The notes under the pieces are model-generated. The model did no database searches. It saw nothing but the letters and a program-made list of their open reading frames with translations, and was not told where the DNA came from. Shown piece after piece: positions 19,105 to 29,433 of a DNA stretch of 64,000 bases. The stretch is from NCBI GenBank assembly GCA_023515795.1, contig JALGPX010000049.1, positions 1 through 64,000 on the forward strand. The letters are read 5' to 3'. Numbering within the stretch: the first letter of the stretch is position 1; each line of letters starts with the position of its first letter. Both the position numbers and the translations under genes were made by a program. This stretch comes from Amoeboaphelidium occidentale (taxonomy: Eukaryota; Aphelidiomycota; Aphelidea).

Positions 19105-20219
19105 ATATATCTCTTGACTCTTGAAAACCAATAGTTCTTGAAATCACGAGTTTCATAAACCGTAGTCTCTGCATCGTTCTTAATACTGTAATACTCTTTC
19201 CATTGAAGCTTATTCCATGAGCCAACAACGCTGCATTTAAGAGTAAAGAGAAAATGAAAAACGGTATTCGGTCTGTGATTTGAAGAAACTACGCAATGAA
19301 CTGTGCGATCATTATCATTCAACGTGTAGTAGCCTTCCATTAGTCTCGTTAAGTTCTTATCGTGAGCCGAGTAACTAGAATGTTGTCGGATATCTATCTG
19401 ACTCAATAACGCATTGCCTTTGAACTGTTTCAAAAGAGGTATTGCTTCAACCGGTTCCAGGAATGTAAGAAGCGACAAGCATTTTCCATTCTTGAAGAAC
19501 CGAAAGTACCGATAATAATTCACAATATGAACAGGCTGAGAAAAGGAGAATTCCGTGTGACCACTTCTCATATACGAACAGCGGCAAATGTATAGACCAT
19601 CAATCCTTAATCGCGGAGTCTCCAGAAACAATTGCCGATATGGACTCGTGATAACAGCAAAATCACCAGCTTGATGGAAACTTTTTGCTGCGCTATCTGT
19701 GGGCGGAGAAGGCAAAGATGATATGGAAGCTGGAATAGCTTTCGTGTGCCAATATTGAAACGCAATCTTCCATAACTGCGAATCTCTAGCGAATACGTAG
19801 AAACTCTTACAGCTTTGAGCAAACATTTCCACAGAATACACGTCCATTACGATAAGTTTCTTCAGGACCATCATTAATAGCTCATCAGGAAGTTTGAATA
19901 TCGCAGCGGTCCAGTTCTGTTCAATTGCTTTCACAGGTTCATCATCCTCATGTAACTTCATATTGGCCATAGCTTCCTTGGCCTCATTGACAGCATTGCT
20001 CCTCATAAGCTTTTCGATATTCGGCTCCATCTTGTAAACTTGCTGGTATATCTTGATGGCTACGAAAGATCAGACACTTTGATTCCATTGGGAGCATTTA
20101 CCAATATCAAGTTTCCCTTGTCTTTCATAAGCGGCAGCTTGTTTGTAGAGCGCCACAGGATCCTCATCCTTCACAGAAGCAGCTTTATCATTATGATCTT
20201 TTGCCTTATCACTTTCCAT
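19101..20219 (-). CDS. F-box protein, FBXO9/Hrt3 family (2 exons)
   Basis: Exons 20219-20102 and 20059-19101 are joined across a 42-nt intron in phase 1 (358 aa). The first exon restores the family's N-terminal TPR-like helix pair: DPVALYKQAAAYERQGKLDI joined to AIKIYQQVYKMEPNI. Then comes the F-box (LPDELLMMVLKKLIVMDVYSVEMFAQSCKSFY) and the FBXO9-specific C-terminal domain (RLRIDGLYICRCSYMRSG, IVNYYRYFRFFKNGKCLSLL). FBXO9/Hrt3 is an SCF substrate receptor. Taken without the first exon the ORF would lack the helix pair, so the short intron matters. It is convergent with APC2. Confidence 0.9.
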
Positions 20220-20305
20220 ATTTCAGACACTGTGAAGAAATGATGTCACATGATCAAAGAAGTGTATTAGCAATTCCAATGTAGCTAAGAACCAACGCTG
20301 CGGAT

Positions 20306-20929
20306 TTATTCAGGGCACTCACGATCTGCTAAAGATAATATGAAGTCGTATTCTTCTTTTGTCACAGGCTGCACTGATAAGCGTGGCCGTTTTATGAGGA
20401 ACATCTCTGACAATTCCTTGCATTCTTTAAGTTCCTTAAGTCCCACAATCCTGTCAAATTTACGCACGAATTGCACATCTACCATAAACCATCGTGGGTT
20501 ATCAGGATCACTCTTGGGATCATAATATGGATGTTTTGGATCAAATGCCGTGTAATCAGCGTATGCTTCCTTCACAATCTACACAATTAGAAATAGGATC
20601 ATACGGAAGCATGAACCTTCGCTAAACCAGCACAACCAGGATTCTTGCAATTTGAATGGTAAAACAGGACCATATCGCCTGATCTAGCCTTCCGCATGAA
20701 GTTGCGCGCTTCATAATTCCTCTAAACTTTAACAACCAATTTAAATACAATAACTTACCACGCCATCCCATTTAGAGGTCTGGTCTGGCATTGATTCCAA
20801 ATCATCAATAGAGAACTTTACATCAACGCCTTTAACGATTCTGGATTCTGGTTCAGCTTTCATTAGCCAATATTGCCTCGAATTGTAATCGTTTAAGCCT
20901 CGCTTTAATTCATTTTCCATATCATCCAT
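20306..20929 (-). CDS. EVE-domain protein, THYN1-like (3 exons)
   Basis: Exons 20929-20759, 20721-20617 and 20578-20306, all in phase 0, give 182 aa. The protein follows human THYN1/Thy28 closely: [85 protein letters not shown] and [19 protein letters not shown] domains are PUA-like folds thought to read modified bases. The second intron has a choice of donors: 'gttcat' (38 nt, matches the THYN1 alignment without insertion) or 'gtatga' 12 bases on (26 nt, adds VHAS); both keep frame. It is divergent from the NuSAP-like gene, with 100 bp between ATGs. Confidence 0.93.
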
Positions 20930-21029
20930 TTCAAAAAGAAATTGCAGTTACAAAATGCTATTTCGATTCTTGTTTGAACACAAGCAAACGTTTTGATACT
21001 TGACCAAGAAATTCTCTTCGGTATCAGCA

Positions 21030-22127
21030 ATGGAAAATATTGAAGATAACTTTTCTTTGGATAATTTGGCAGCGCTAAAGAGGCCCCAGCTTCAAAAGCT
21101 CTGCAAAAACTTTGGTATCAAAGCAAGTGGGAAGGTATTGTTATGAAGTGAAATGATCATGACCCTTAGAATGCTGAACTCATTGAAAGAATCGAAGAGC
21201 ATTTAAAGACCGGAAACAGAAAAGATCTGCTGGAGGAGTGTAAAATGAGAGATAGTCTTGCTGTTGAGAATCAGGATGTTGATGATGAACCGGAAGATTT
21301 TAGTGCAGAAGAACTTCAGGATAAAACTGATCATATCGAACTGGTTGAACCTGAAATAGGCTCTGCAAAGAAGAAAGAGCTGGTTGATTCTGTAGTGCAG
21401 GAGCTTGAGAAGAGAGTTGAAACAATTGTTTTGATGCCTGAGCCAGAAAAACAGGCCTTGCTAAGGAGCAAGTCTATAATGTTTGGCAAAGACTCTCCGA
21501 AGACTTCAGCCTTGAAACGAAGCAAAAGTTTAAAGTTCGATAAGATTCACGAGAAGCACTTTAATCGGTAAGAGTGATGGAAGCTTTGAGTTTACGTGTG
21601 TAGAATGGATTCGATTGCTTCGTCAACCAAAGTCAAGCAGCAGCCTGTTCAGAAGCCATCCGGCCTGGTTCAGCCAAAACTGGTTGAGAAACCGCGATCA
21701 TCATTCCTAAACAGACTCATGAATTCGAGGTAAATTGAAAAGGAAAGGTTTATTTACGGTATTGTTTAGTAAGGAAAATAATGTAAATATCAATAAGAAG
21801 GAAAAGCCGATCCCTGTTTCAAAGGTTAATGATCTCAAGAAGCCTGTGGTGTTTAAAAAAGCTGATCCCTTGAAACAAGCTCCTCCAAAGAAGCCAAAGT
21901 TTGATTTAGCTGCCAGTCTCGCAAAACCTCTTGGCTACAAGCCATACACGGGAAAGTTAAAGCCAGTACCGCCGCTTCCAACACTTACAGTTGCTGAGGT
22001 GAACGTTGCGACAACTGCCAAACCTGCTCCAAAGAAAGGATTTTTGTCGACACTGAAAGAAAAGAGCCCATGGAAAACGAGACCATCTGCTACTGTGGGT
22101 CATTCAGATCTTTCTCATAAAAAGTAA
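21030..22127 (+). CDS. SAP-domain, NuSAP-like spindle protein (4 exons)
   Basis: Exons 21030-21134, 21170-21567, 21604-21729 and 21770-22127 (introns 35, 36 and 40 nt) join in phase to 328 aa. The N-terminus is a SAP DNA-binding helix pair (LAALKRPQLQKLCKNFGIKASGKNAELIERI, split by intron 1), typical of nucleolar and spindle-associated protein. The C-terminal part contains FDLAASLAKPLGYKPYTGKLKPVP, which matches the NuSAP microtubule-binding block (F-D-L-x-A-S-L-x-x-P-L-x-Y-x-P-x-x-G-K-L-K-P). Between them lie an acidic stretch and Ser/Lys repeats (LLRSKSIMFG, LKRSKSLKFD). NuSAP bundles spindle microtubules near chromatin; this function is inferred. No single exon reveals the family; only the joined model does. 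Confidence 0.85.
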
Positions 22128-22343
22128 TTTCAGTTAGGATTTTTTTTGAGTTTCGAAACCTTTCAATGATCAGGCGTTGATGCGGTAAAGGTCTCAATGT
22201 GAGCGCTTAGTTTCAATTATCTGAAACAGTCTACCAATTCCATCTAGCTTTATTACCATCCTTTACAACTGCGATTATCTGATGCAAGTTGTTGTGGCAA
22301 AGTTTCGTGTAGTGTTGCTTGAAGTTTTCCGAGCAACAAGAAG

Positions 22344-23041
22344 ATGGCCTCGTCGATGCAACACATTCCTGAACTTTTACACAACTCCAAAACTCCATTC
22401 CAGTCGAAAGGTGGGACAATTAGCTTGAAGTAGGCTGATCTTTAGCTGGAAGCAACAAGACTCCTGGAAAGAACCTGCTGAGAAAGAAGGGCCTGAGGGA
22501 TATCACTAATCAGACTCCTGTTGCTCCCTCAGACAGGATCAAGACGAATGTTTTGAAAAAAGCTCCAGGCTCCACAAAGCCATTGACAATCTCTAAGCAG
22601 GGTGTGGCACATGGGTCCACTATTAAGGCTGAGTCTAAAGTTCAAGCTGAAACGACGAAGAAAGCCTCTGTTAACTTTGGTGACGACTATGAGATTGAAT
22701 ACTTTGCCCCACCCACTTATGATCTAGCAGGTATATTTAGAGCTTCTTAAGCTTATTCATGTAAAGATGCCCCTCCTTTTGATACCGATCTATTCAAAAT
22801 CAGTGATATCGTTGAGAAGAGCAAGAACAAGAGAGTTAGTTTCGCGGTCGCTGATGATTTTATCGGAACATCTGATGGTGTTTCCACTGGTGATCATTAC
22901 AAGAAAGCTACTTTAGATGATCTTATTGATGATATCGTAGAGGATTTGCAAGATATAGACGCCGTTATACCTGAGGTCCCATACTCTTTCGAGGAAGAGC
23001 CTTTACAAGAATACCAGCCAGAGTTGGCCTTTGATATCTAA
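22344..23041 (+). CDS. Securin-like candidate (3 exons)
   Basis: Exons 22344-22410, 22446-22730 and 22767-23041 (introns 35 and 36 nt) join in phase to 208 aa. The N-terminus is basic and carries a destruction-box-like element KKGLRDITNQ (K-x-x-L-x-x-x-x-N; the form 'LxDITN' is common in APC/C substrates), with Thr-Pro sites. The middle has DDYEIEYFAPP, resembling the EIEYMPP motif of fungal securins that contacts separase. The C-terminus is strongly acidic (DDLIDDIVEDLQDID, EEEPLQEYQ). This basic-to-acidic layout and about 200 aa fit securin, a fast-evolving separase inhibitor. No KEN box is seen. The assignment rests on short motifs; another mitotic APC/C substrate is possible. Confidence 0.55.
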
Positions 23042-23108
23042 ATCAATAATAAAACTACAATATGAACGTAAATTGGCCCGTTGTTTCCAATTATTCTAGA
23101 ACTTGAAC

Positions 23109-25343
23109 ATGGAAACAGGCGACCAACAAGCGGAATTTGTGGCATCGCCTTTGCCTGATGGATCTCTTAGAATTGTGGCCATAGACGACGATAGTCCGAT
23201 TGCTCCTGACCAAGATATCGTTGTTCACTCAAAGTCTGAGGATCCTTTGTCTCAAGCGCACCTTCATGCAACCAATGTTGCACACTCCTATGCTCATTCA
23301 TCATTATCGACCTTGCTCTCTGGTGCACTGGAAATGGATATAGAGACATGCTCCATAGAGACTTCACAGTCACATTCATCAAGATATAAGCCATTATTTT
23401 CATTTAATTCGCCGTTATCTATGCAGGCATCAACATTATCTTCGCCTTCTACGATAATGAACGTATCAGATCAAGATAAGAAGAACCAAGCTAAAAAGGA
23501 TGAAGATCCAGGTGCTGGATCGCATTTAAACAGTCTTCCGCCACTTGAAACAATACCTGATACAACAATGATGTCGATGGCATTCCTTGCGTTTCAATCG
23601 TGGGCTGATACTCAAAGAGAACAGTTCTTGAAACTATTACTACCTTCAATGCGTTTATCACAAATACAATTGCTGGCAATGTCTCTTACACCGTATTTAT
23701 TACCGCATCTATCTCCAGAGATTCAATCGATGATGACTTCTGATGTTGAAGCAAGTAATGGTCACCTAGAACATGATCTTGGTGCAAGCTCGTCTACTTT
23801 GGATATTTACAGACAAATTATAGATGGCCACGGTTCAAAGTCTGGGAAGAATATGAAATCTCGAATGCAGAAACAAGGACACACGAACAAGCTGTTTGCT
23901 AATACTCAGAAAAAGAAACCACAAATATCGTCATCGCCTTTTACTATGAGAGATGTTATTGATTTCATTATTTTAAATAAGAGTGACATATTGAAATGGT
24001 TGCCCGTGGAGTTATCGTTGAAGATCTTGTCATACTTGGATCCTTTCAGCCTTGGAAGGTGTGGTATGGTAAACAAGACCTGGCGTAAACTAAGTGGAGA
24101 TGAGCTCTTGTGGAAAAAGTTGTTTCTGAAAAGTTGGGGCATAACGGAGGCTCATGTTGTTCAAGTTCAACAACAAATTGATGAGGTCAAAGAAGTCGTG
24201 CTTGCCCGTTACAAACGAAAACCAACTATGGATGTCGATACAGTAATGACATTAGCAGTTGGTCGAGTTTGGAAGTTTGCTTTTCGTGATAGATACCGAA
24301 TAAGATCGAATTGGGAACGAGGCAATTGTAGTGTCAGAACTTTTGAGGGACATAATGGCGGAATATCATGTTTGCAATTCAATGATAACTATATTGTTTC
24401 TGGTAGTTCTGATCATACCCTCAAGTTATGGGCTCTGAAGACTAACACACATTCTATACTTACATTGAAAGGTCACTTTGGTACCATTCGTTGCTTACAG
24501 TTTGACTCCAAAAAGGTTGTATCTGGTAGCAATGATAAAACTCTACGAGTATGGGATATTGAAGAAGGGTCAAGACACTATGGATTATGTGTTGGTATTC
24601 TTACTGGTCACAGTGCTCCTGTGCGATGTCTGCAAGTCGGAAAAATGCCAAGGTATTGGTGCCAGGAGGGAATCTCAGAAGAAAATCAGGTGCTTCTTGT
24701 GTCGGGCGCTTACGATTGTGCAATCAAAATATGGAGAATAACTTTACATCCACATCAGTCTAAGTCTTTGGAGTCTAGAACAGAACACAAGTGTGTAAGG
24801 ACTTTGATAGGACATAGAGGACCAGTGATTTGCATACAATACGATGTAAAAGAGAGCAATGGTACATTAGAAAGTAGATTAGTGTCTGGATCTGCTGATT
24901 TTAGTATAAGATTGTGGGATCTCGTTTCTGGTGAATGTTTGAAAGTATTCGATGGACACACAGACTCAGTGACCTGCTTGCAATTTGATTCCTACAAAAT
25001 AGTGTCTGGCTCCCTTGATTCCTCTGTCAAGTTCTGGAATATTGATACAGGAATGTGTGAACAAACAATCGATTGGGTTCGAAGTGAGGGTCATCGTGGT
25101 ATTGTTAGAAATCTGAAATTTGATCAATGGCTTATGATATCTTCTGGAGATGATAAGACTCTTAAAGTCTGGGAGTTTTTAAATACATCTGGTAACAAGG
25201 TCGGAAGTATTGGAGGCCTGAGAAGAATGCTCACCCTGAAACGACACACTGATGGTGTTACATGTTTACAGTTTGATTACAAAATGATTGTAAGTGGATC
25301 CTTTGACAAAACTATTAAACTTTGGGATTTCTCTGCTCCTTAG
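23109..25343 (+). CDS. F-box/WD40 SCF substrate receptor (Cdc4/Met30/FBXW type)
   Basis: A 744-aa single-exon protein. A disordered Ser/His-rich N-terminus is followed by a helical segment (TMRDVIDFIILNKSDIL), an F-box (WLPVELSLKILSYLDPFSLGRCGMVNKTWRKLS, about residues 297-330), the linker that precedes the propeller in Cdc4/Met30 proteins (RYRIRSNWERG) and seven to eight WD40 repeats (about 410-744; repeated 'CLQFD..IVSGSxDxTLKLW' units). Such receptors present phosphorylated substrates to SCF. I cannot decide between Cdc4, Met30 and related orthologues. The frame is open from a TTG at 23103; the first ATG is 23109. Confidence 0.92.
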   Translation: METGDQQAEFVASPLPDGSLRIVAIDDDSPIAPDQDIVVHSKSEDPLSQAHLHATNVAHSYAHSSLSTLLSGALEMDIETCSIETSQSHSSRYKPLFSFNSPLSMQASTLSSPSTIMNVSDQDKKNQAKKDEDPGAGSHLNSLPPLETIPDTTMMSMAFLAFQSWADTQREQFLKLLLPSMRLSQIQLLAMSLTPYLLPHLSPEIQSMMTSDVEASNGHLEHDLGASSSTLDIYRQIIDGHGSKSGKNMKSRMQKQGHTNKLFANTQKKKPQISSSPFTMRDVIDFIILNKSDILKWLPVELSLKILSYLDPFSLGRCGMVNKTWRKLSGDELLWKKLFLKSWGITEAHVVQVQQQIDEVKEVVLARYKRKPTMDVDTVMTLAVGRVWKFAFRDRYRIRSNWERGNCSVRTFEGHNGGISCLQFNDNYIVSGSSDHTLKLWALKTNTHSILTLKGHFGTIRCLQFDSKKVVSGSNDKTLRVWDIEEGSRHYGLCVGILTGHSAPVRCLQVGKMPRYWCQEGISEENQVLLVSGAYDCAIKIWRITLHPHQSKSLESRTEHKCVRTLIGHRGPVICIQYDVKESNGTLESRLVSGSADFSIRLWDLVSGECLKVFDGHTDSVTCLQFDSYKIVSGSLDSSVKFWNIDTGMCEQTIDWVRSEGHRGIVRNLKFDQWLMISSGDDKTLKVWEFLNTSGNKVGSIGGLRRMLTLKRHTDGVTCLQFDYKMIVSGSFDKTIKLWDFSAP

Positions 25344-25429
25344 ATCAAATAGATTACTGTTTCGTGTCGCATGTTCTGTTTTAGTGCGTCCGCCGAAAGA
25401 TTTTTTGTTGTTCTCCAATCGTCAAACCC

Positions 25430-26428
25430 ATGTCGAAGAAGGACATCAAAATCGACATACCACAGAAGAGTAGCCAAGCGGCACAGCAACAGCCGCATGA
25501 TATCAAAGTCATTTCTCTGGTTATCGCTTTCTACTGGGTTGTTTCGTTTTCTGTTGTATTCCTGAACAAGCACATCATGTCTTCAAGCGAGAACAAGTTT
25601 CCTTATCCTTTGATGGTTACGTACTACCAATTTGTTGTTGCGCTTCTCCTTCTGGTCTCTCTTGGTCAATTAGGGAAGAGCATTCCGATGTTCTCCATAG
25701 TCCCTCCGTTTGAGTTCAACAAGCGCATCGCTGGCGAAGTGTTGCCTCTTACAATTGTTTATGTTCTGATGTTGGCGCTTAACAATTTATGTCTGCAGTA
25801 TGTCGAAGTCACATTCTATCAGGTCGCTAGAAGTCTTACGATTCTATTTAATATCATCTTTACTTACACTTATCTTGGCCAGAGCACTTCCAAAGGTGCT
25901 TTGATCTCCTGCGCAGTTGTGTTCTTTGGCTTTGTATTTGGTTCTTATGGTGAGTTGAATTTCAGTTGGAGGGGTGTAATTTTTGGTGTTGGCTCTTCAT
26001 TCTTTGTCGCATTGTACGGTATTTATGTTAAGAAGACTCTGATTGTTGTGGATAATAACCAGTGGCGCTTGCTTCACTATAACACAGCCTTATCGCTTTT
26101 GGTTATGTTGCCATTCATTTGGTTTTCCGGTGAAGTCGAGCACGCTTTGGAAAATGTTACTTTCTGGCATGATTCTAGTTTTTGGACGATCATGACTGTT
26201 ACTGGAATAACAGGATTCCTTATTAATATTGCTGTATTCTTGCAGATCAAGTTCACAACACCATTGACAAATACGATATCAGGAACAGCTAAAGCGAGTG
26301 TACAGACAATCTTGGCATGGTTCATTTGGCAGAATATTATAACTGCAACTAATGCTTTCGGAATATTTTTGTCTTTATTGGGATCATCCCTGTACTCTTA
26401 TGTTAGATACAAGGAAATGAAGAAATAA
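25430..26428 (+). CDS. Nucleotide-sugar transporter, GDP-fucose type (SLC35C1-like)
   Basis: A 332-aa, about ten-TM drug/metabolite superfamily protein. Similarity to animal SLC35C1 is visible along the length: FYWVVSFSVVFLNKHIM, VTYYQFVVALLL, LALNNLCLQYVEVTFYQVARSLTILFNIIFTY, WRLLHYNTALSLLVMLPF, LQIKFTTPLTNTISGTAKASVQT and SSLYSYVRYKEMKK. SLC35C1 carries GDP-fucose into the Golgi. Fucosylation machinery is known in some early-diverging fungi but is uncommon in Dikarya, so GDP-fucose is plausible here; a different GDP-sugar cannot be excluded. The stop lies 2 bp from that of the convergent dioxygenase gene. Confidence 0.85.
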   Translation: MSKKDIKIDIPQKSSQAAQQQPHDIKVISLVIAFYWVVSFSVVFLNKHIMSSSENKFPYPLMVTYYQFVVALLLLVSLGQLGKSIPMFSIVPPFEFNKRIAGEVLPLTIVYVLMLALNNLCLQYVEVTFYQVARSLTILFNIIFTYTYLGQSTSKGALISCAVVFFGFVFGSYGELNFSWRGVIFGVGSSFFVALYGIYVKKTLIVVDNNQWRLLHYNTALSLLVMLPFIWFSGEVEHALENVTFWHDSSFWTIMTVTGITGFLINIAVFLQIKFTTPLTNTISGTAKASVQTILAWFIWQNIITATNAFGIFLSLLGSSLYSYVRYKEMKK

Positions 26429-26430
26429 AC

Positions 26431-27717
26431 TCACTTGTTTTGTCCACGATGTAGTGCCCTTAAAACTCTGTAACGATCCATTAGAACATCCCAGTCGACA
26501 TAAGTTCCTTTCAAGTGTCTTCTTCCTGATTTCCCATCAAACGCTTGTCTTCCATGAAGGACTCTTCTGTTGGCAAATACGACACAGTCTCCAGGGTTCA
26601 AACGTATTTCATAAACGAATGATTTATCTCTCATGTATTCTCCTAAGACTTTGAATGCTCGGTAAAACTTTTCTACTTTGTCCGCAGGAGCAGATAAAGG
26701 TCCTTGGAACGGAGGTGCATAGTATACTTCAACTAAATGGTTCAAATCATCAACTGTGATAGTAGGTCTTGAGAATTTCAAGTGATGATTATTGTTGGCG
26801 TATTCAAAAGTCACAGGAACTTGAGTTAGAATTCTGAACTCTTCAGGATGATCGCGTTCCATTAGAGAAACAATCTTGTGCATATCCAAGAAGATAGACT
26901 CACCACCAGTAGCGCTATTCTCTAGACAATGTAGTAATTGTAAACCTGGAGGAGATTCAAAATACATCAAGTCCATATGCAAATCAAGAAACAACGAGGT
27001 ATATGCAATGTTCTTTGCTTCTGGCACTGAAACAACGTTCCAGCTCCTTCCGTAAAAAGTTTCCCTGATAGGCCCAAATCTCTGAGCAACAGTTTCCACC
27101 ATGTTGATATCATGAATGGGAACATTCTTGATAAAGCCAATTCCATACCTCTGAAGCAGATCAACAAAATGGTATAAGTGTTCATCATTTTTCTCAGGAC
27201 TCATAAAATCGGAATAATCTTTCCATAAGTTCACATCCCGGAGCAAACTCGCATCCCAAAGTTGAAGCGGATGATCATTCTTGATGTTCTTCCTTAAAGA
27301 ATGATCAGAATAGTCACATTTCCGTAAAAACTCAAAATCGTACTTGCTTTTATGCTGCGTGATTTGAGTATCCGTTGATAGAGAATGTGACCAAGTTACT
27401 TCAATACCAGAAAGATCAGAGGTCATGTTCACCGAAGCAGGTTTTATGTTCAGAGGAATATCCGCAGAGCTAATGAGCTTTTGCTTAGAGGACGGATGAA
27501 AGCACTCAGGGCATCTGCATGTATCTCTAAGCCACATATGATGAAACTTGCTTGATGAGTACGGCGACCAATTGATCTTGATTTGGTTCTCAAGAACTTG
27601 ATACTCAGGATATGTGACCTTCTTAACATTTCCAGTTGTAAGACCTCTCTTTATGAAGCATTGAGAGATTAAAGAAGCCCTGGTGGATTTCGCAACAGAA
27701 TTTAATCGAAAGATCAT
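26431..27717 (-). CDS. Gamma-butyrobetaine/trimethyllysine dioxygenase-like protein
   Basis: A 428-aa Fe(II)/2-oxoglutarate dioxygenase of the carnitine-synthesis family. An Arg/Ser-rich start (MIFRLNSVAKSTRASLI ... RGLTTGN) looks like a mitochondrial presequence. The N-terminal zinc-binding domain keeps FHHMWLRDTCRCPECFHPSS. The catalytic domain has the iron HxD in DLHMDLMYFESPPGLQLLHCLEN and the distal His in FANRRVLHGRQAF, followed by GRRHLKGTYVDWD. Both TML and butyrobetaine hydroxylases share this plan; the single HxD context (PPGLQLLHC) is nearer to gamma-butyrobetaine hydroxylase. The start is the ATG at 27717 (the frame continues 14 codons to a TTG). It is divergent from Cbf5 with 94 bp between ATGs. 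Confidence 0.88.
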   Translation of the reverse strand: MIFRLNSVAKSTRASLISQCFIKRGLTTGNVKKVTYPEYQVLENQIKINWSPYSSSKFHHMWLRDTCRCPECFHPSSKQKLISSADIPLNIKPASVNMTSDLSGIEVTWSHSLSTDTQITQHKSKYDFEFLRKCDYSDHSLRKNIKNDHPLQLWDASLLRDVNLWKDYSDFMSPEKNDEHLYHFVDLLQRYGIGFIKNVPIHDINMVETVAQRFGPIRETFYGRSWNVVSVPEAKNIAYTSLFLDLHMDLMYFESPPGLQLLHCLENSATGGESIFLDMHKIVSLMERDHPEEFRILTQVPVTFEYANNNHHLKFSRPTITVDDLNHLVEVYYAPPFQGPLSAPADKVEKFYRAFKVLGEYMRDKSFVYEIRLNPGDCVVFANRRVLHGRQAFDGKSGRRHLKGTYVDWDVLMDRYRVLRALHRGQNK

Positions 27718-27811
27718 AAAGCAAACCAAGTCGCAACGATCACGGTTTTGAAACTGCAACTTTGCGGATCAAAAAATTTTCAAATTTTCAAATTTTCCAA
27801 ATCGACCAAGA

Positions 27812-29329
27812 ATGGACACCGACTATATTAAACCAACTAACGTGACTCCAGCTTTGGACACATCCAACTGGCCTTTGCTATTGAAGAATTACGATAAACT
27901 GAATGTGCGCACTGGACATTACACGCCTATCCCATCTGGTTGTTCTCCTTTGAAGCGTGAACTCACTGAATACATCAAGTATGGTGTTATGAATCTTGAT
28001 AAGCCAGCAAATCCATCATCCCACGAAGTTGTTGCTTGGATCAGAAGAATCTTGCGCGTTGAAAAGACTGGTCACTCCGGAACTCTCGACCCAAAGGTTA
28101 CTGGTTGCTTGATCGTGTGCGCTGATCGCGCTACTCGTTTGGTAAAGTCTCAGCAAGGCGCTGGTAAGGAATACGTTTGCGTTTTGAGATTACACGATAA
28201 GATTGAAAGCGAGAAGAAATTGGTTGATGCTTTGGAGACTTTAACTGGTGCTTTGTTCCAGCGTCCTCCTTTGATCTCTGCTGTGAAGCGTCAGTTGCGT
28301 ATTAGAACCATTCACGCTTCAAAATTGTTGGAATTCGACAATGAACGTAATTTGGCCGTGTTTTGGGTTAGCTGTGAAGCAGGAACTTATATTAGAACAT
28401 TGTGTGTTCATTTGGGTCTGCTTTTGGGTGTTGGTGGCCACATGGAAGAACTTAGAAGAGTTCGTTCTGGTGCAATGTCTGAGAATGATAATCTAGTTAC
28501 TATGCACGATGTTTTGGATGCTCAATGGGTTTACGATAATACTCGCGATGAATCTTACTTGAGAAAAGTTATCATGCCTCTCGAATCATTGTTGGTTGGA
28601 TATAAACGTGTTGTTGTCAAGGACTCTGCTGTAAATGCTATCTGCTACGGTGCAAAGGTTATGATTCCTGGTTTACTTCGTTATGAGAACGACATTAATG
28701 TTAACGAGGAAGTTGTCATCATGACCACTAAGGGTGAAGCTATTGCTTTGGGTATTGCTCAGATGACAACTGTTGAAATGGCAACATGTGATCACGGAGT
28801 TGTTGCAAAAATCAAGCGTGTCATCATGGAGAGAGATACTTACCCACGTAAATGGGGTTTGGGACCAAAGGCATCTGAAAAGAAAAAGATGATCAAGACT
28901 GGTGCTTTGGACAAGTATGGTAGACCAAATGAGCAGACTCCAGATCAGTGGAAGCAAGGTTATGTTGACTATCAAAGAAACGACGTAGAAAATGCAGCTC
29001 CAGAAAAGGTTGTTCCAGAACCACAAGAGCAACAAGCAGAACCTGTAGTTGAAGCAAAGGTAGAAGAATCCGTTGAATCTGAAAAGAAGAGAAAGGCCGA
29101 ATCATCTGATAGCAGTTCTTCTGAAGACGAGAAGGAGGAAGTTAAGGTCAAAGAGGAGAAGAAGGAAAAGAAGGAGAAGAAAGCAAAGAAAGAGAAAAAG
29201 GAAAAGAAAGAAAAGAAGGAAAAGAAAAAGGCAAAGACCTCTGATGATTCTGAGGAAGCAAGGAAGGAGAAGAAAGAGAGAAAGGACAAGAAGTACAACA
29301 AGAACAAGAATAAGTCCAAAGATGAATAG
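27812..29329 (+). CDS. CBF5: Dyskerin/Cbf5, H/ACA rRNA pseudouridine synthase
   Basis: A 505-aa protein. The N-terminal dyskerin-like segment leads into the TruB catalytic domain with [21 protein letters not shown] (catalytic Asp near residue 96) and [11 protein letters not shown], then [39 protein letters not shown] and a PUA domain (about 265-340; [16 protein letters not shown] ... [15 protein letters not shown]). The C-terminus is a long KKEKKE repeat tail typical of fungal Cbf5. It modifies rRNA with H/ACA guide RNAs in the nucleolus. The Lys/Glu tail (about 29070-29320) is strongly purine-rich on the plus strand and produces long spurious antisense frames. Confidence 0.97.
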   Translation: MDTDYIKPTNVTPALDTSNWPLLLKNYDKLNVRTGHYTPIPSGCSPLKRELTEYIKYGVMNLDKPANPSSHEVVAWIRRILRVEKTGHSGTLDPKVTGCLIVCADRATRLVKSQQGAGKEYVCVLRLHDKIESEKKLVDALETLTGALFQRPPLISAVKRQLRIRTIHASKLLEFDNERNLAVFWVSCEAGTYIRTLCVHLGLLLGVGGHMEELRRVRSGAMSENDNLVTMHDVLDAQWVYDNTRDESYLRKVIMPLESLLVGYKRVVVKDSAVNAICYGAKVMIPGLLRYENDINVNEEVVIMTTKGEAIALGIAQMTTVEMATCDHGVVAKIKRVIMERDTYPRKWGLGPKASEKKKMIKTGALDKYGRPNEQTPDQWKQGYVDYQRNDVENAAPEKVVPEPQEQQAEPVVEAKVEESVESEKKRKAESSDSSSSEDEKEEVKVKEEKKEKKEKKAKKEKKEKKEKKEKKKAKTSDDSEEARKEKKERKDKKYNKNKNKSKDE

Positions 29330-29433
29330 AATCTGATTTGATGTGAAAATATGAGCCGATTATTAGAGTAGGAAGGTAAAAGCGCATAATGCTTGGTTTC
29401 AAAAAGGCACGTAAAAATTCTTTCAAAGAAACT

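Noticed and set aside
29073-29336. Arg/Lys-rich frame overlapping CBF5 on the same strand
   Set aside because: It is a frame-shifted reading of the KKEKKE tail with no independent start context.
28972-29426. Long antisense Phe/Ser-rich frames opposite the Cbf5 C-terminus
   Set aside because: They are shadows of the Lys/Glu-repeat tail; composition alone explains the lack of stops.
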